64,000 nucleotides of DNA from Brachybacterium paraconglomeratum (lineage in GTDB: Bacteria > Actinomycetota > Actinomycetes > Actinomycetales > Dermabacteraceae), in NCBI RefSeq assembly GCF_003994255.1, contig NZ_ML133853.1, positions 229,951 through 293,950 of the forward strand. The letters are read 5' to 3'. Shown piece by piece: positions 42,036 to 50,616 of this stretch (positions are counted from its first letter, which is position 1; each line of letters starts with the position of its first letter). A model generated the notes under the pieces. The model was given only the letters and a program-made list of their open reading frames with translations, made no database searches and was not told the DNA's origin. A program made the position numbers and the translations under genes.

Positions 42036-43061
42036 ATGGCGTCAGCTCACCGGAGCACGGCCCGGGCAGGAGGAGGGGCCGACGGGGCGGCCGCCCGCGC
42101 GTCCGCCGACGGGGCGCCCGCCCGCGCGTCGGCCGACGGGACGCGGGTGACACGACGTGGCACATTTGCCACGTCGCGCCGTCCGCGTCCCTCGGCCGTG
42201 GCCCGCTCGTGGGTCACGCCTCTGCTGTTCCTGCTGCCCGCCTTCGCGGTCTACGCCGCGTTCGCGCTCTACCCGCTGGGCCGCGCCGCGCAGTTCTCCC
42301 TCTTCGAGTGGCGCGGCTTCGGGGCCTCCACCTTCGTGGGCCTCCAGAACTACGTCGACCTCGCCGGGGACGCCGCCTTCCGCGCCGCGATCGGGAACGC
42401 CCTGGTCCTGATCGTGTTCTACGCGGTGATCCCGCTGGTCGTCGGCCTCGTGCTCGCCGCGATCCTGCGCCGCGGCCAGGTGCGCGGGATGGGCTTCTTC
42501 CGCACCGTGATCTTCCTGCCGCAGGTGATCGCGCTGGTCGTCGTCGCGGTCGCGTGGCGGCAGATCTACTCGCCCGTCGGCCCGCTGAACCAGGTGCTGG
42601 AGGCCGTCGGCCTCGGAGGCCTCACCCGCGGCTGGCTCGGCGACCCGGGCACGGCGCTCGCGTCCGTCGGCTTCATCGGCACCTGGGTAGAGATGGGGCT
42701 GGTGATGCTGCTGATGCTGTCCGGGATGAGCCGCATCCCCGCCGAGCTGTTCGAGGCGGCGCGGCTGGACGGCGCCGGACCCGTGAAGGAGTTCTTCGCG
42801 ATCACCCTGCCCGCAGTGCGCGGCGAGATCACCGTCGCGCTCGTGCTGACCATCATCGCGGCGCTGAAGACCTTCGACCTCGTCTACATGACCACCTCCG
42901 GCGGCCCCGGCAACTCCACCACCGTGCCCAGCTACGAGGTGTACTTCCGCGCCTTCGACCTGCGCGAGGTCGGCTCCGCGAGCGCCGTCGCGATCGTGCT
43001 GACGCTGCTGATCTTCGCGATCAACGTGGGCGTCACCCGCATCGGGGAGCGTGAGTCATGA
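42036..43061 (+). CDS. ABC sugar transporter permease (MalF/UgpA type)
   Basis: 341-residue inner-membrane permease with about six transmembrane segments and the EAA loop FEAARLDGAGPVKEFFAITLP that contacts the ATPase. The ATG at 42036 gives an unusual 60-residue cytoplasmic tail made of Ala/Arg/Asp/Gly repeats (ARASADGAP twice), encoded by GCCGACGGG-type repeats also seen in spacers. A GTG at about 42198 would remove it. It follows the binding protein by 4 nt and overlaps the next permease. No ATPase gene is nearby, so a shared MsiK-type ATPase is expected. Confidence 0.92.
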   Translation: MASAHRSTARAGGGADGAAARASADGAPARASADGTRVTRRGTFATSRRPRPSAVARSWVTPLLFLLPAFAVYAAFALYPLGRAAQFSLFEWRGFGASTFVGLQNYVDLAGDAAFRAAIGNALVLIVFYAVIPLVVGLVLAAILRRGQVRGMGFFRTVIFLPQVIALVVVAVAWRQIYSPVGPLNQVLEAVGLGGLTRGWLGDPGTALASVGFIGTWVEMGLVMLLMLSGMSRIPAELFEAARLDGAGPVKEFFAITLPAVRGEITVALVLTIIAALKTFDLVYMTTSGGPGNSTTVPSYEVYFRAFDLREVGSASAVAIVLTLLIFAINVGVTRIGERES

Positions 43062-43861
43062 GGGTCTCCCGCGGCGAGGTCGTGATGAACTACGTCCTCC
43101 TGATCGCCTTCGCGCTGTTCGCGCTCGCGCCCGTGCTGACGATCCTGATCGGCTCCGTCTCGGCGCCGCTGGGGGAGCCGGCCGGCTTCTACCCCGGCAA
43201 CTACCTCGAGGCATGGACGGTGGGCGGCTTCGGCAGCTCGCTCGGGAACTCCGTCGTGGTCGCCGCGATCGTGGTGGGCCTGGCGACCGTGCTCTCGATC
43301 GGCTCCGGCTATGCGCTGGGCACCATGCGCTTCCCCGGCGCGACGGTGCTCTTCTACCTGTTCCTGCTGGGCATGATGATCCCCGCCGAGGCGACGATCA
43401 TCCCGCTGTTCTTCGACCTGCGCACCCTGGGCCTGACCGACACCTATCTCGCGATCGCCCTGCCGCAGGTCGCCCAGTCCATCGCCTTCGGCACCTTCTG
43501 GCTGCGGGCGCAGTTCCGTTCGATGCCGACGAGCCTGCTCGAGGCCGCCGCGCTCGACGGCGCAGGCCCCCTGCGCGCGCTGCGCAGCATCCTCGTGCCT
43601 GCCTCCCGGCCGGCGATCGTGACGCTCGTGGTGCTGGTGTTCATGTGGACATGGAACGAGTTCCTCATCGCCCTGATCATGACCCCGAGCGGCAGCCGAC
43701 GCACCGCCCCGCTGGGCCTGGCGACCTTCCAGGGCCAGTACACCTCCGAGACCGCGCTGCTCGCCGCGGCCGCCGTGATCATCGCCCTGCCCACCGTGAT
43801 CCTGTTCCTGTTCCTCCAACGCCACTTCATCCGCGGGATGCTCGAAGGAGTCGCCAAGTGA
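43058..43861 (+). CDS. ABC sugar transporter permease (MalG/UgpE type)
   Basis: 267-residue inner-membrane permease, partner of the preceding one, started by ATG within an ATGA overlap. About six hydrophobic segments are visible. The EAA loop is LLEAAALDGAGPLRALRSIL and the C-terminal segment FIRGMLEGVAK is typical of this subfamily. The stop is shared with the next start (TGATG), so the kinase gene is translationally coupled to it. Confidence 0.93.
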   Translation: MRVSRGEVVMNYVLLIAFALFALAPVLTILIGSVSAPLGEPAGFYPGNYLEAWTVGGFGSSLGNSVVVAAIVVGLATVLSIGSGYALGTMRFPGATVLFYLFLLGMMIPAEATIIPLFFDLRTLGLTDTYLAIALPQVAQSIAFGTFWLRAQFRSMPTSLLEAAALDGAGPLRALRSILVPASRPAIVTLVVLVFMWTWNEFLIALIMTPSGSRRTAPLGLATFQGQYTSETALLAAAAVIIALPTVILFLFLQRHFIRGMLEGVAK

Positions 43862-45045
43862 TGACCGACCGCCCCGACGCCCTGACCGACGGGCCCGCCG
43901 CCGCCTCGCACGCCCCGGGCGCCGCGACCCCGGCCCCGCCCGAGGCCGCCGAGCGGCAGGACTGGGACCCGCTGGCCTCGCTGCGCACCCCGTCGGACCC
44001 GCCGCTGGACGTGCTGCTCTCCGGCACCGTGTTCTTCGACATCGTCTTCACCGGCATGGACCGCCTGCCCCAGCCCGGCGAGGAGCTGTGGTCCAAGGGG
44101 ATGGGCTCGAGCCCCGGCGGCATCGCGAACCTCGCCACCGCCGCCGCCCGGCTCGGCCTGCGCACGGGCCTGGTCGCCGGCTTCGGCGACGACGCCTACG
44201 GCGACTGGATGTGGCAGACCCTCGCCGAGGAGGAGGGCATCGACCTGTCCGCCTCGCGACGCTTCGACGACTTCCACTCGGCGCTGACCGTCTCCATCGC
44301 CGCCCACGGCGACCGGGCCATGGCCACCCACGGCCACGACCTGCCCGAGCCGCTGTCGGCCATGATCGCCCGCGCCCCCGCCGCCCGCGCCGCCGTCGTG
44401 GACCTCGCGGGGGAGACCTCCTGGTGGGCGGAGCTCGCCCGCGGCGGCGCGCTGATCTTCGCCGACATCGGCTTCGATGCGACCGGCCGCTGGGACCCCG
44501 CGGACCTCGCCCCGCTCGCCCACTGTCACGCCTTCACCCCCAACGCGCTCGAGGCCACGGCCTACACCCGCACCGACAGCCCCGGCCGCGCCGTGCGGGC
44601 GCTCGCCGAGAAGGTGCCGCTGGCAGTGGTGACCGACGGGGTCGACGGCGCCTACGCGATCGACGCCTCCACCGGCGAGGAGGCGTTCTGCCCCGCCGTG
44701 CCCGTCCACGCCATCGACACCACCGGCGCCGGGGACGTGTTCGCCGCCGGAATGGTGCTGGGCACCCTGGCCGAGTGGCCGCTCGATCAGCGGCTGCGCT
44801 TCGCCTCGCTGTGCTCGGCGCTGGCCGTGCAGCAGTTCGGCGGCTCCCTCGCAGCGCCCGGCTGGGGCGACATCACCGACTGGTGGCGCCACCTCAGCGA
44901 CGGCGCGGCCGACGGGGACCTCCGCGCCGCCTTCACCCGCGGCGGCTACGAGTTCCTCGACGGCATCGTCCCCGACCGCCCCGTGCTCGGCCGACGCCGC
45001 GCCCAGGGCACCTTCGCGCTCCGCTCCGACGCCGGCCGGCACTGA
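43861..45045 (+). CDS. PfkB-family carbohydrate kinase
   Basis: 394-residue ribokinase-like protein. A 55-residue Ala/Pro-rich N-terminus leads into DVLLSGTVFFDIVFTGMD. GGIANLATAAARLG is PfkB motif 1, and TTGAGDVFAAG is motif 2 with the catalytic Asp. FTPNALEATAY and VVTDGVDGAYAI are also family-like. It is coupled to the second permease by TGATG. A kinase in this position, with a GH4 phospho-glycosidase across the promoter, suggests it phosphorylates the imported sugar or glycoside so that GH4 can act, replacing PTS phosphorylation. This is inference; adenosine or nucleoside kinases share the fold. Confidence 0.88.
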   Translation: MTDRPDALTDGPAAASHAPGAATPAPPEAAERQDWDPLASLRTPSDPPLDVLLSGTVFFDIVFTGMDRLPQPGEELWSKGMGSSPGGIANLATAAARLGLRTGLVAGFGDDAYGDWMWQTLAEEEGIDLSASRRFDDFHSALTVSIAAHGDRAMATHGHDLPEPLSAMIARAPAARAAVVDLAGETSWWAELARGGALIFADIGFDATGRWDPADLAPLAHCHAFTPNALEATAYTRTDSPGRAVRALAEKVPLAVVTDGVDGAYAIDASTGEEAFCPAVPVHAIDTTGAGDVFAAGMVLGTLAEWPLDQRLRFASLCSALAVQQFGGSLAAPGWGDITDWWRHLSDGAADGDLRAAFTRGGYEFLDGIVPDRPVLGRRRAQGTFALRSDAGRH

Positions 45046-45137
45046 CCCCGGCCGGCACTGACGCAGGCCCGGCCCGTACGACCCCGACCCATCCACCGGT
45101 GCATCGACGCACCGCCGCACGAGAGAAGTCAGGAACC

Positions 45138-47921
45138 ATGTCGCACCCTCCCCTCCCCGCCCGCCCCGCCTCTGCCGCACCCGTCCCCGACGCCCCCGCC
45201 GCCCGCGGGCTCTCCCGCCGGCGCCTCCTGAAGGGCTCGGCAGTGCTCGGACTCGCCGCCGGCGCCACCGCCCTGGACCTCAGCGGGCTGCCGCCCATGG
45301 AGCGCGCCCTCGCCGACGGCGGCGTCGACCTGGACATCCTCTACATCGGCGCCCACCCCGACGACGAGGCCTGGACCCTGGCCGCCTTCGGGCAGTGGAA
45401 CGAGTACGAGGATCAGACGGCCGGGGTCATCACGATCACCCGCGGCGAGGGCGGCGGGAACGCCGTCGGCCTCGAGGAGGGCCCGGCGCTGGGGCTGCTC
45501 CGCGAGGGCGAGGAGCGCACCGCCGTCGGCCTCGCCGGGATCGAGCACGTCTTCAACCTCGACGCGGTCGACTTCTTCTACACCCTCTCCGCCCCGCTCA
45601 GCCACGAGGTGTGGGGCGGGCGGGACGTGCTCAGCCGCGTGATCCGCGTCGTGCGCGCGACCCGGCCGGACGTGATCGTGACGATGAACCCCTCGGCCGT
45701 GCAGGGCAACCACGGCAACCACCAGCAGGCCGCGATGTTCGCGGTGGAGGCGTACCTCCTCGCCGGTCGCGAGGACGTCTTCCCCGAGCACTTCGACGAG
45801 GGGCTCGCGCCCTTCGCCCCGAAGCGGCTGCTGCGCTCGGGCTCCGACGGGCAGGCGCCGACCGGGCCCGACGCCGTCGCGACCGGGTTCACGCCGCTGG
45901 TGGCGAGCGACGTCGTGTTCGGGGCGTGGAACGGCACCGAGTCCGAGACGCACGGCAAGCGCTGGTCCGCCGTGCGCGACGACTCGATCCACGCCTATCG
46001 CACCCAGGGCTGGCACGTCTTCCCGCCCACCACCACGGACCCCGCGAAGATCCCCGCCGCCTGGTTCACCCTCATCGACTCCCGCACCCCGTTCCCGGAC
46101 CCGACCAGCGGTGACACCGCAGCGCTCGGCGGGGCGAGCCTCCCGGTCGAGGGCGGGCTGCCGCTCGGCACCACGCTCGAGCTGCGCAGCGAGCAGTTCG
46201 CCGTGCAGACCGGCGGCAGCGTCGAGGTCGAGGTGGAGATCGGCTCCCCGGGCAGCGCCCTGCCCGGCGTGCAGGTCGAGCTCGAGGTCCCCGACGGCTG
46301 GGACGCCGGGCGCCGGCAGGTCCTCGGCACGATCCCCGCCAAGCAGTCCCGCACCGCGACCTTCACCGTCGAGGTGCCGGAGAGCGCGACCCCCGGCGAG
46401 CACGTGCTGCTGCGCGCCCGCGTCACCTCCCGCAAGGGCAGCGGTGAGAACGTGCTCCCGCTGCGCACCGCCGGCGTGGTCGAGGCCGGGATCGCCGACC
46501 GCGCCGAGATCGCCGCCTTCCTCGAGTGGACCGAGGAGCTCGGCATGCAGCGCCTCGACGCGCTCGTGCCCACCCGTCGCTCGCTCGGCCAGGGCCGCGC
46601 CGAGGAGTTCGAGATCGTGGTGCGCAACCGCTCCGAGCAGGTCCAGGACGCGGAGGTCACCCTCACCCTGCCCGACGGCTTCACCGCCGAGCCCGCCCAG
46701 CTGCTGGTGGAAGGCGTGCCCGCGCTCGGCGAGTCGACGGCCACGGTGCGGATCGAGAACACCGACCCCTCGCTGCCGACGGCGAACCGCGCCCCGGACG
46801 GCGGCGTCTACGCCGTCACGGTCACCGCGTCGGCCGGAGGCGTCGCCGCCGCGACCCCGCAGGGCCTCCACCTCGTGCCGCGGCTGGTCGCCTCCCGCAC
46901 CGAGGGCGTCGAGGTCGACGCGGTGCGCGGCACAGGGGAGTACCCCAGCGAGCCGATCGACATCGGCACCCTGTGGGAGGGCTCGGAGGTCACCCCCGAG
47001 GACGCCTCCGGCTCCACCTGGGTCACCTACGACGACGCAGCGCTGCACGTGTTCGTGCAGGTCACCGACGACGTGCTCGGCACACTTCTGCCGGCGGAGG
47101 ACAACAAGCAGCGCTTCCGCACCGACTCCGTCGAGATCATGATCGACCCGCGCGGCACCTCCGACCACACCGCCACCACCTTCATCCTCGGGGCGCTGCC
47201 CGGCACGGACGACGGCACGGGCGGCGCGGGCGGACCGGTCGCCGGACGCGACCACGACAACCGCCAGGGCCCGATCGAGGAGGTCGCGCCCTCGGTGCGG
47301 ATCGCCGCCGAGATCTCCGAGCCCTACCAGGGCTACGTGCTCGAGACGACGATCCCCTTCGCGGAGCTGCCCGACGGCATCGACCCCACCCGCATGGGCT
47401 TCAACGTGGTCGTCTACGACTCCGACACCCAGGACCGCACCGGCCAGTCCCGCATCGGCTGGTCCACCTTCCCCGGCGTGCAGGCCGACCCCTTCCGCTG
47501 GGGCGTGCTCGAGCTACCGGGCCTCGAGGCCCAGCCGTCGGCGCCGGTCGAGCCCAGGATCCCGAACACCTCGGCCCGCTCCGTCGCCTCGCCCCAGTCG
47601 ATCCTGCAGTCCGCGGCCGACGGGGTGGGGCTCGGCGGCTTCCCCACGCTCGGCGCGGACGCGGTGCGGGTGGACAAGGCGACCCGCCGACGCCGCGAGA
47701 TCAGCGCCGTGGTGCGCACCGCGGCGCCCGGCACCCGGCGCGTGTTCGTCTGGGACGGGGAGCGGACCGTCGGAGAGCTCGAGGCGGCCGACGTCCGCTC
47801 CGCCCGCGAGGTCGTGACGATCCCGCTGGTCGGGGACGTGCCGGCCGACGCGACGCTGACGGTGGCCGTGTCGCTGGAGAACGAGGACGGCGCCGGCGCG
47901 GGCGCCGCGGCGGTGCGCTGA
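45138..47921 (+). CDS. secreted PIG-L family deacetylase with NEW3 and CBM9-like domains
   Basis: 927 residues. A Tat-type signal (SRRRLLKGSAVLGLAAGA, about 26-43) precedes a zinc-dependent PIG-L/LmbE deacetylase domain (about 62-320) with AHPDDE at 72-77 and a GNHGNHQQA His block near 190. Two NEW3-like beta domains follow (about 348-432 and 476-571), then a CBM9-like region (about 583-795, with TDSVEIMIDPRG and PFAELPDG) and a C-terminal beta domain. PIG-L enzymes deacetylate N-acetylglucosamine groups. With a binding protein and GH4 enzyme in the locus, it probably acts outside the cell on a GlcNAc-containing glycan (inference). Confidence 0.9.
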   Translation: MSHPPLPARPASAAPVPDAPAARGLSRRRLLKGSAVLGLAAGATALDLSGLPPMERALADGGVDLDILYIGAHPDDEAWTLAAFGQWNEYEDQTAGVITITRGEGGGNAVGLEEGPALGLLREGEERTAVGLAGIEHVFNLDAVDFFYTLSAPLSHEVWGGRDVLSRVIRVVRATRPDVIVTMNPSAVQGNHGNHQQAAMFAVEAYLLAGREDVFPEHFDEGLAPFAPKRLLRSGSDGQAPTGPDAVATGFTPLVASDVVFGAWNGTESETHGKRWSAVRDDSIHAYRTQGWHVFPPTTTDPAKIPAAWFTLIDSRTPFPDPTSGDTAALGGASLPVEGGLPLGTTLELRSEQFAVQTGGSVEVEVEIGSPGSALPGVQVELEVPDGWDAGRRQVLGTIPAKQSRTATFTVEVPESATPGEHVLLRARVTSRKGSGENVLPLRTAGVVEAGIADRAEIAAFLEWTEELGMQRLDALVPTRRSLGQGRAEEFEIVVRNRSEQVQDAEVTLTLPDGFTAEPAQLLVEGVPALGESTATVRIENTDPSLPTANRAPDGGVYAVTVTASAGGVAAATPQGLHLVPRLVASRTEGVEVDAVRGTGEYPSEPIDIGTLWEGSEVTPEDASGSTWVTYDDAALHVFVQVTDDVLGTLLPAEDNKQRFRTDSVEIMIDPRGTSDHTATTFILGALPGTDDGTGGAGGPVAGRDHDNRQGPIEEVAPSVRIAAEISEPYQGYVLETTIPFAELPDGIDPTRMGFNVVVYDSDTQDRTGQSRIGWSTFPGVQADPFRWGVLELPGLEAQPSAPVEPRIPNTSARSVASPQSILQSAADGVGLGGFPTLGADAVRVDKATRRRREISAVVRTAAPGTRRVFVWDGERTVGELEAADVRSAREVVTIPLVGDVPADATLTVAVSLENEDGAGAGAAAVR

Positions 47922-47936
47922 GCGGGCGAGCGGCGG

Positions 47937-48458
47937 CTACTGCGCCGTCACCGCCCGCTCGAGCGCGGCGAGGGACTCCTCGAGGAAGCGCGGCGGGAAC
48001 GGCGGCAGGCCGAACTCCTCCCGGAGCGGGTCGGGCACAGCGCTCCAGTCGTAGGTCAGCGTGACCTCGGTGGCTGAGTCCCCGTCGCCCGCGCCGCCTG
48101 CGGGGGCGAGGTCGTAGCGCCAGGTCCATCCGCCGGTGCCGAGCTCGCCGTCCGGGCCGTACTGCCCCGGCTCCCAGGCGATCGTCCGGTCCTGCGCGAA
48201 GGCGATCACGCGGTTGTGCATGTCGTAGCGGCCGTGGGCGTTCTCGTGGAACATCTCGATGCCGAACACCTGCCCCACCCCGATCAGCGGCGCGGGGTCC
48301 TCCTCGAGGGAGCCGCGAACCCAGTCCGTCGGCTCGGTCTCGTGGTGCCGGGCCGGGTCCGCGAGCAGCGCGAACACCGCCTCGGGCGGAGCGGCGATCG
48401 TGCGGGTGACGGCGTAGCGGGTGCCGGTGTCCGGGGTGGAGGGGTCGGCGGTGGTCAT
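47937..48458 (-). CDS. SRPBCC-family protein
   Basis: 173-residue START-like (polyketide cyclase/ligand-binding) fold protein. TRYAVTRTIAAPPEAVFALLADPARHHETEP is the family opening, followed by strands around RVIAFAQDRTIAWEP and WTWRYDLAP, and the long closing helix FLEESLAALERAV. The start at 48458 is set by the ATGA overlap with the upstream DHFR-like gene and a GAAGGA site. Ligand unknown. The two genes form a small leftward operon. Confidence 0.88.
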   Translation of the reverse strand: MTTADPSTPDTGTRYAVTRTIAAPPEAVFALLADPARHHETEPTDWVRGSLEEDPAPLIGVGQVFGIEMFHENAHGRYDMHNRVIAFAQDRTIAWEPGQYGPDGELGTGGWTWRYDLAPAGGAGDGDSATEVTLTYDWSAVPDPLREEFGLPPFPPRFLEESLAALERAVTAQ

Positions 48459-49012
48459 GAGCGGTCCTTCCGGGAGGTCCAACGGGTGTAGGTGACGCCG
48501 GAGGCGAAGGAGAGGTGCTCGACGAGCTCGAGCCGCTCGCTGTGCCCGTCGGGGAAGAGCCGGCGTCCACGCCCCTGCACGTACGCGTAGGTCCACAGGC
48601 AGTACCCGTCCACGAGCCCGGCGGCGATGAGCGCGTGGCAGAGGGTGATCGACCCGGTCAGGGAGATCTCCGCGCCCTCGGTCTGCTTCAGTGCGCGCAC
48701 CTGCGCGACCGGGTCGCCGGTGAGGATCGTGGAGTTCTGCCACGCGGGGTCCGTCATCGTGGAGCTGACCACGTACTTCTGCAGGGCGTTCAGCTCGTCG
48801 GAGACGCCGGTGGTGTCCTCGGTCTGCTCCGGCCAGAAGCCGCGGAAGTCCTCGAAGGTATGCCGGCCCAGCAGGATCGCGTCGCAGGCGGCGCTGTCGC
48901 GGGCGACGATCTGGGCCTGGTCGGCGTCCTGGGCCATCGGGTCGAACCAGTCGTCGAGCAGCTCGACGCTGCCGTCGGCGGTGATGTTCTGGGTGAGGAT
49001 CAGGGGGCGCAC
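48455..49012 (-). CDS. dihydrofolate reductase family protein (RibD C-terminal type)
   Basis: 185-residue protein with the DHFR/RibD reductase fold. LILTQNITADGSVE opens the fold, ILLGRHTFEDFRGFWP and SLTGSITLCHALIAAGLVD carry the expected NADPH-site glycine and helix, and the tail LELVEHLSFASGVTYTRW is typical. These solitary proteins are usually of unknown substrate and are not true folA. A GGAGGT site precedes the ATG. It is coupled to the SRPBCC gene. Confidence 0.9.
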   Translation of the reverse strand: MRPLILTQNITADGSVELLDDWFDPMAQDADQAQIVARDSAACDAILLGRHTFEDFRGFWPEQTEDTTGVSDELNALQKYVVSSTMTDPAWQNSTILTGDPVAQVRALKQTEGAEISLTGSITLCHALIAAGLVDGYCLWTYAYVQGRGRRLFPDGHSERLELVEHLSFASGVTYTRWTSRKDRS

Positions 49013-49112
49013 GGGACCTCCTCCGGTCGGTGCCTCGGAGCGCCCACGCTAGCGGGGCGGGGAGGCGCAGGTGCGTCCGATCCTGCGCAGTCCGGGCCAG
49101 TCGCCGCGGCCG

Positions 49113-49183
49113 GCAGAAAGGGGCTCTGAGCGGCACGCCGCGGAGCTCAGCTCCACGGCGTGCCGCTCAGAGCCCCATTGTGC
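49113..49183 (-). terminator. 71-nt hairpin element, copy 2
   Basis: Same architecture and length as 38048-38118. The 26-nt core 49129-49154 is identical, but the middle stem is GGGCTCTG...CAGAGCCC instead of GGGACTCC...GGAGTCCC, so changes on one arm are matched on the other. Read leftward it ends CCCCTTTCT. It lies downstream of the leftward TelA gene, before the DHFR-like gene. Confidence 0.8.
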
Positions 49184-49261
49184 AGATCACCTGCCGCCGC
49201 AGGCTGATCCGGGAGACGCCGGCCGGTGCCGCCGCAGGTCGACTCCGGCCGTCCCGCCAGG

Positions 49262-50479
49262 TCAGCGGTCCTCAATCTCCAGCAGGCTCGCCGCGCTCTC
49301 GATCTCCTCGTGCTCGGGGCGCTCCTTCTGCATCCGCTCCATGTACGGCCGCGCCCGCTCGACCTGCTGCTCCAGGTTCGTCACCGTGGTGAGGAAGTTC
49401 TGGTTGGCCTGGGTGCGGAAGGAGTCGATGCCGTCCATCGTGGTGAACAGGTTGTCGAAGGCCTTCTGCAGCGTCTCGGCGGAGACGCCGGAGCTCGCGG
49501 CCTGCTGCTGCACCTTCACCGAGTTGTCGGCGAGCATCTTCGAGGTGGAGGAGATGAGGTTGTCGGTGGTGGCGTTGACCGCGTCGATCTGGTCGAGCAC
49601 GAGCTTCTGGTTCTCGAGCGCCTGCGCGGTGATCACGGCGGTGCGCAGCGCGGTGACGGTGGTGGTGCGAGCCCGCTCCACGCCCTGCTGGAGCTTGGTG
49701 TTGTTGTCCTCGATGACGCCCATCGAGAGGTAGGCCTGCACGGTCACCGCGATCTGGGTGGCGACGTCCTGGCGGCGCTGACGCACGGCGAAGAGCACGT
49801 CCCGCTCGAGCGCGTCGGCGTCGGCCTGCTTGCCGGAGGCGCGCATCTCCTCGGCCTTGCGCACGGCCCGATCATCCAGCAGCCCCAGCAGGTGGGAGGC
49901 CTTCTGGAGGGCGCCGAGGTCCTCCCAGAGGGCGCGGCGCTCGACGGCGAGCTCCGCGTTGTCGCGCTGGAGCCCCTCCTGGCCGCGGGAGAGCGCGCCG
50001 AGGACGTGGTCGAGCTGGTCCTGGTTCGACTCGAAGCTGCGGAAGTAGCGCTTGGCGCGGTTGCGGCCGGGCAGGAAGCCGAGCGCCTTGTCGGCGAAGG
50101 TCTCCTCCTTCGGCGCGAGCTCCTCCATGGTGGTGCGCAGCTCGGTGAGCGACTTCGCGACGTTCTCCTGGGCGCTGCCCTTCTTGTCCTTCGCGTCCCG
50201 CAGCGACTGCTCCATGAAGCGGGAGGAGGTCTGCGAGGTGCGCTCGAAGGTGCGCCGCGCGACCGCGCCGAGAGCGTTGACCTGCGCGGTGAACTCCTGG
50301 GAGTGCGGGTTCAGGGCGGAGACCTGGTCGACCCAGGCGTCGGCCCGCTGCTCGAGCTCCTGCTGCTTCTCGGCCGGGAGGTCGGGCAGGACGGAGACCG
50401 CGTCGTCGTCGCTGATCTCCTGGACCGGCTCGGCCGGGGTGATCTCCTGGGCGGGGGTGGGCGGCTGGAGCTTGTCCAT
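49262..50479 (-). CDS. TelA/YaaN-family toxic-anion resistance protein
   Basis: 405-residue cytosolic, largely helical protein of the TelA family (tellurite and other toxic-anion or cell-envelope stress resistance). Family blocks include FLPGRNRAKRYFRSFESNQD, LQRDNAELAVERRALWEDL, VRQRRQDVATQIAV and the C-terminal coiled-coil. The acidic, Pro-rich first 35 residues are not conserved. The start at 50479 follows AGGAGG. It lies 137 nt after a membrane protein gene, an arrangement like xpaC-yaaN in Bacillus, suggesting the two work together. Biochemical role is not settled for the family. Confidence 0.92.
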   Translation of the reverse strand: MDKLQPPTPAQEITPAEPVQEISDDDAVSVLPDLPAEKQQELEQRADAWVDQVSALNPHSQEFTAQVNALGAVARRTFERTSQTSSRFMEQSLRDAKDKKGSAQENVAKSLTELRTTMEELAPKEETFADKALGFLPGRNRAKRYFRSFESNQDQLDHVLGALSRGQEGLQRDNAELAVERRALWEDLGALQKASHLLGLLDDRAVRKAEEMRASGKQADADALERDVLFAVRQRRQDVATQIAVTVQAYLSMGVIEDNNTKLQQGVERARTTTVTALRTAVITAQALENQKLVLDQIDAVNATTDNLISSTSKMLADNSVKVQQQAASSGVSAETLQKAFDNLFTTMDGIDSFRTQANQNFLTTVTNLEQQVERARPYMERMQKERPEHEEIESAASLLEIEDR

Positions 50480-50616
50480 CGGTGCCTCCTGTGCGGGTCG
50501 CGGGTGATGGCTGGTGGTCGATGCCGGCGGGGCCGGGCAACTCTCGGGCGGATGGTCGGTGGGTGCGGTCGGTCGGCGGTGGTGCGGAGGGGCGGCGGTG
50601 CGGCCGACGGGGCGGG

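Noticed and set aside
44088-45137. In-frame extension upstream of the PIG-L deacetylase
   Set aside because: It lies out of frame inside the PfkB kinase gene, reads as Arg-rich sequence, and a Tat signal with a ribosome site starts at 45138.
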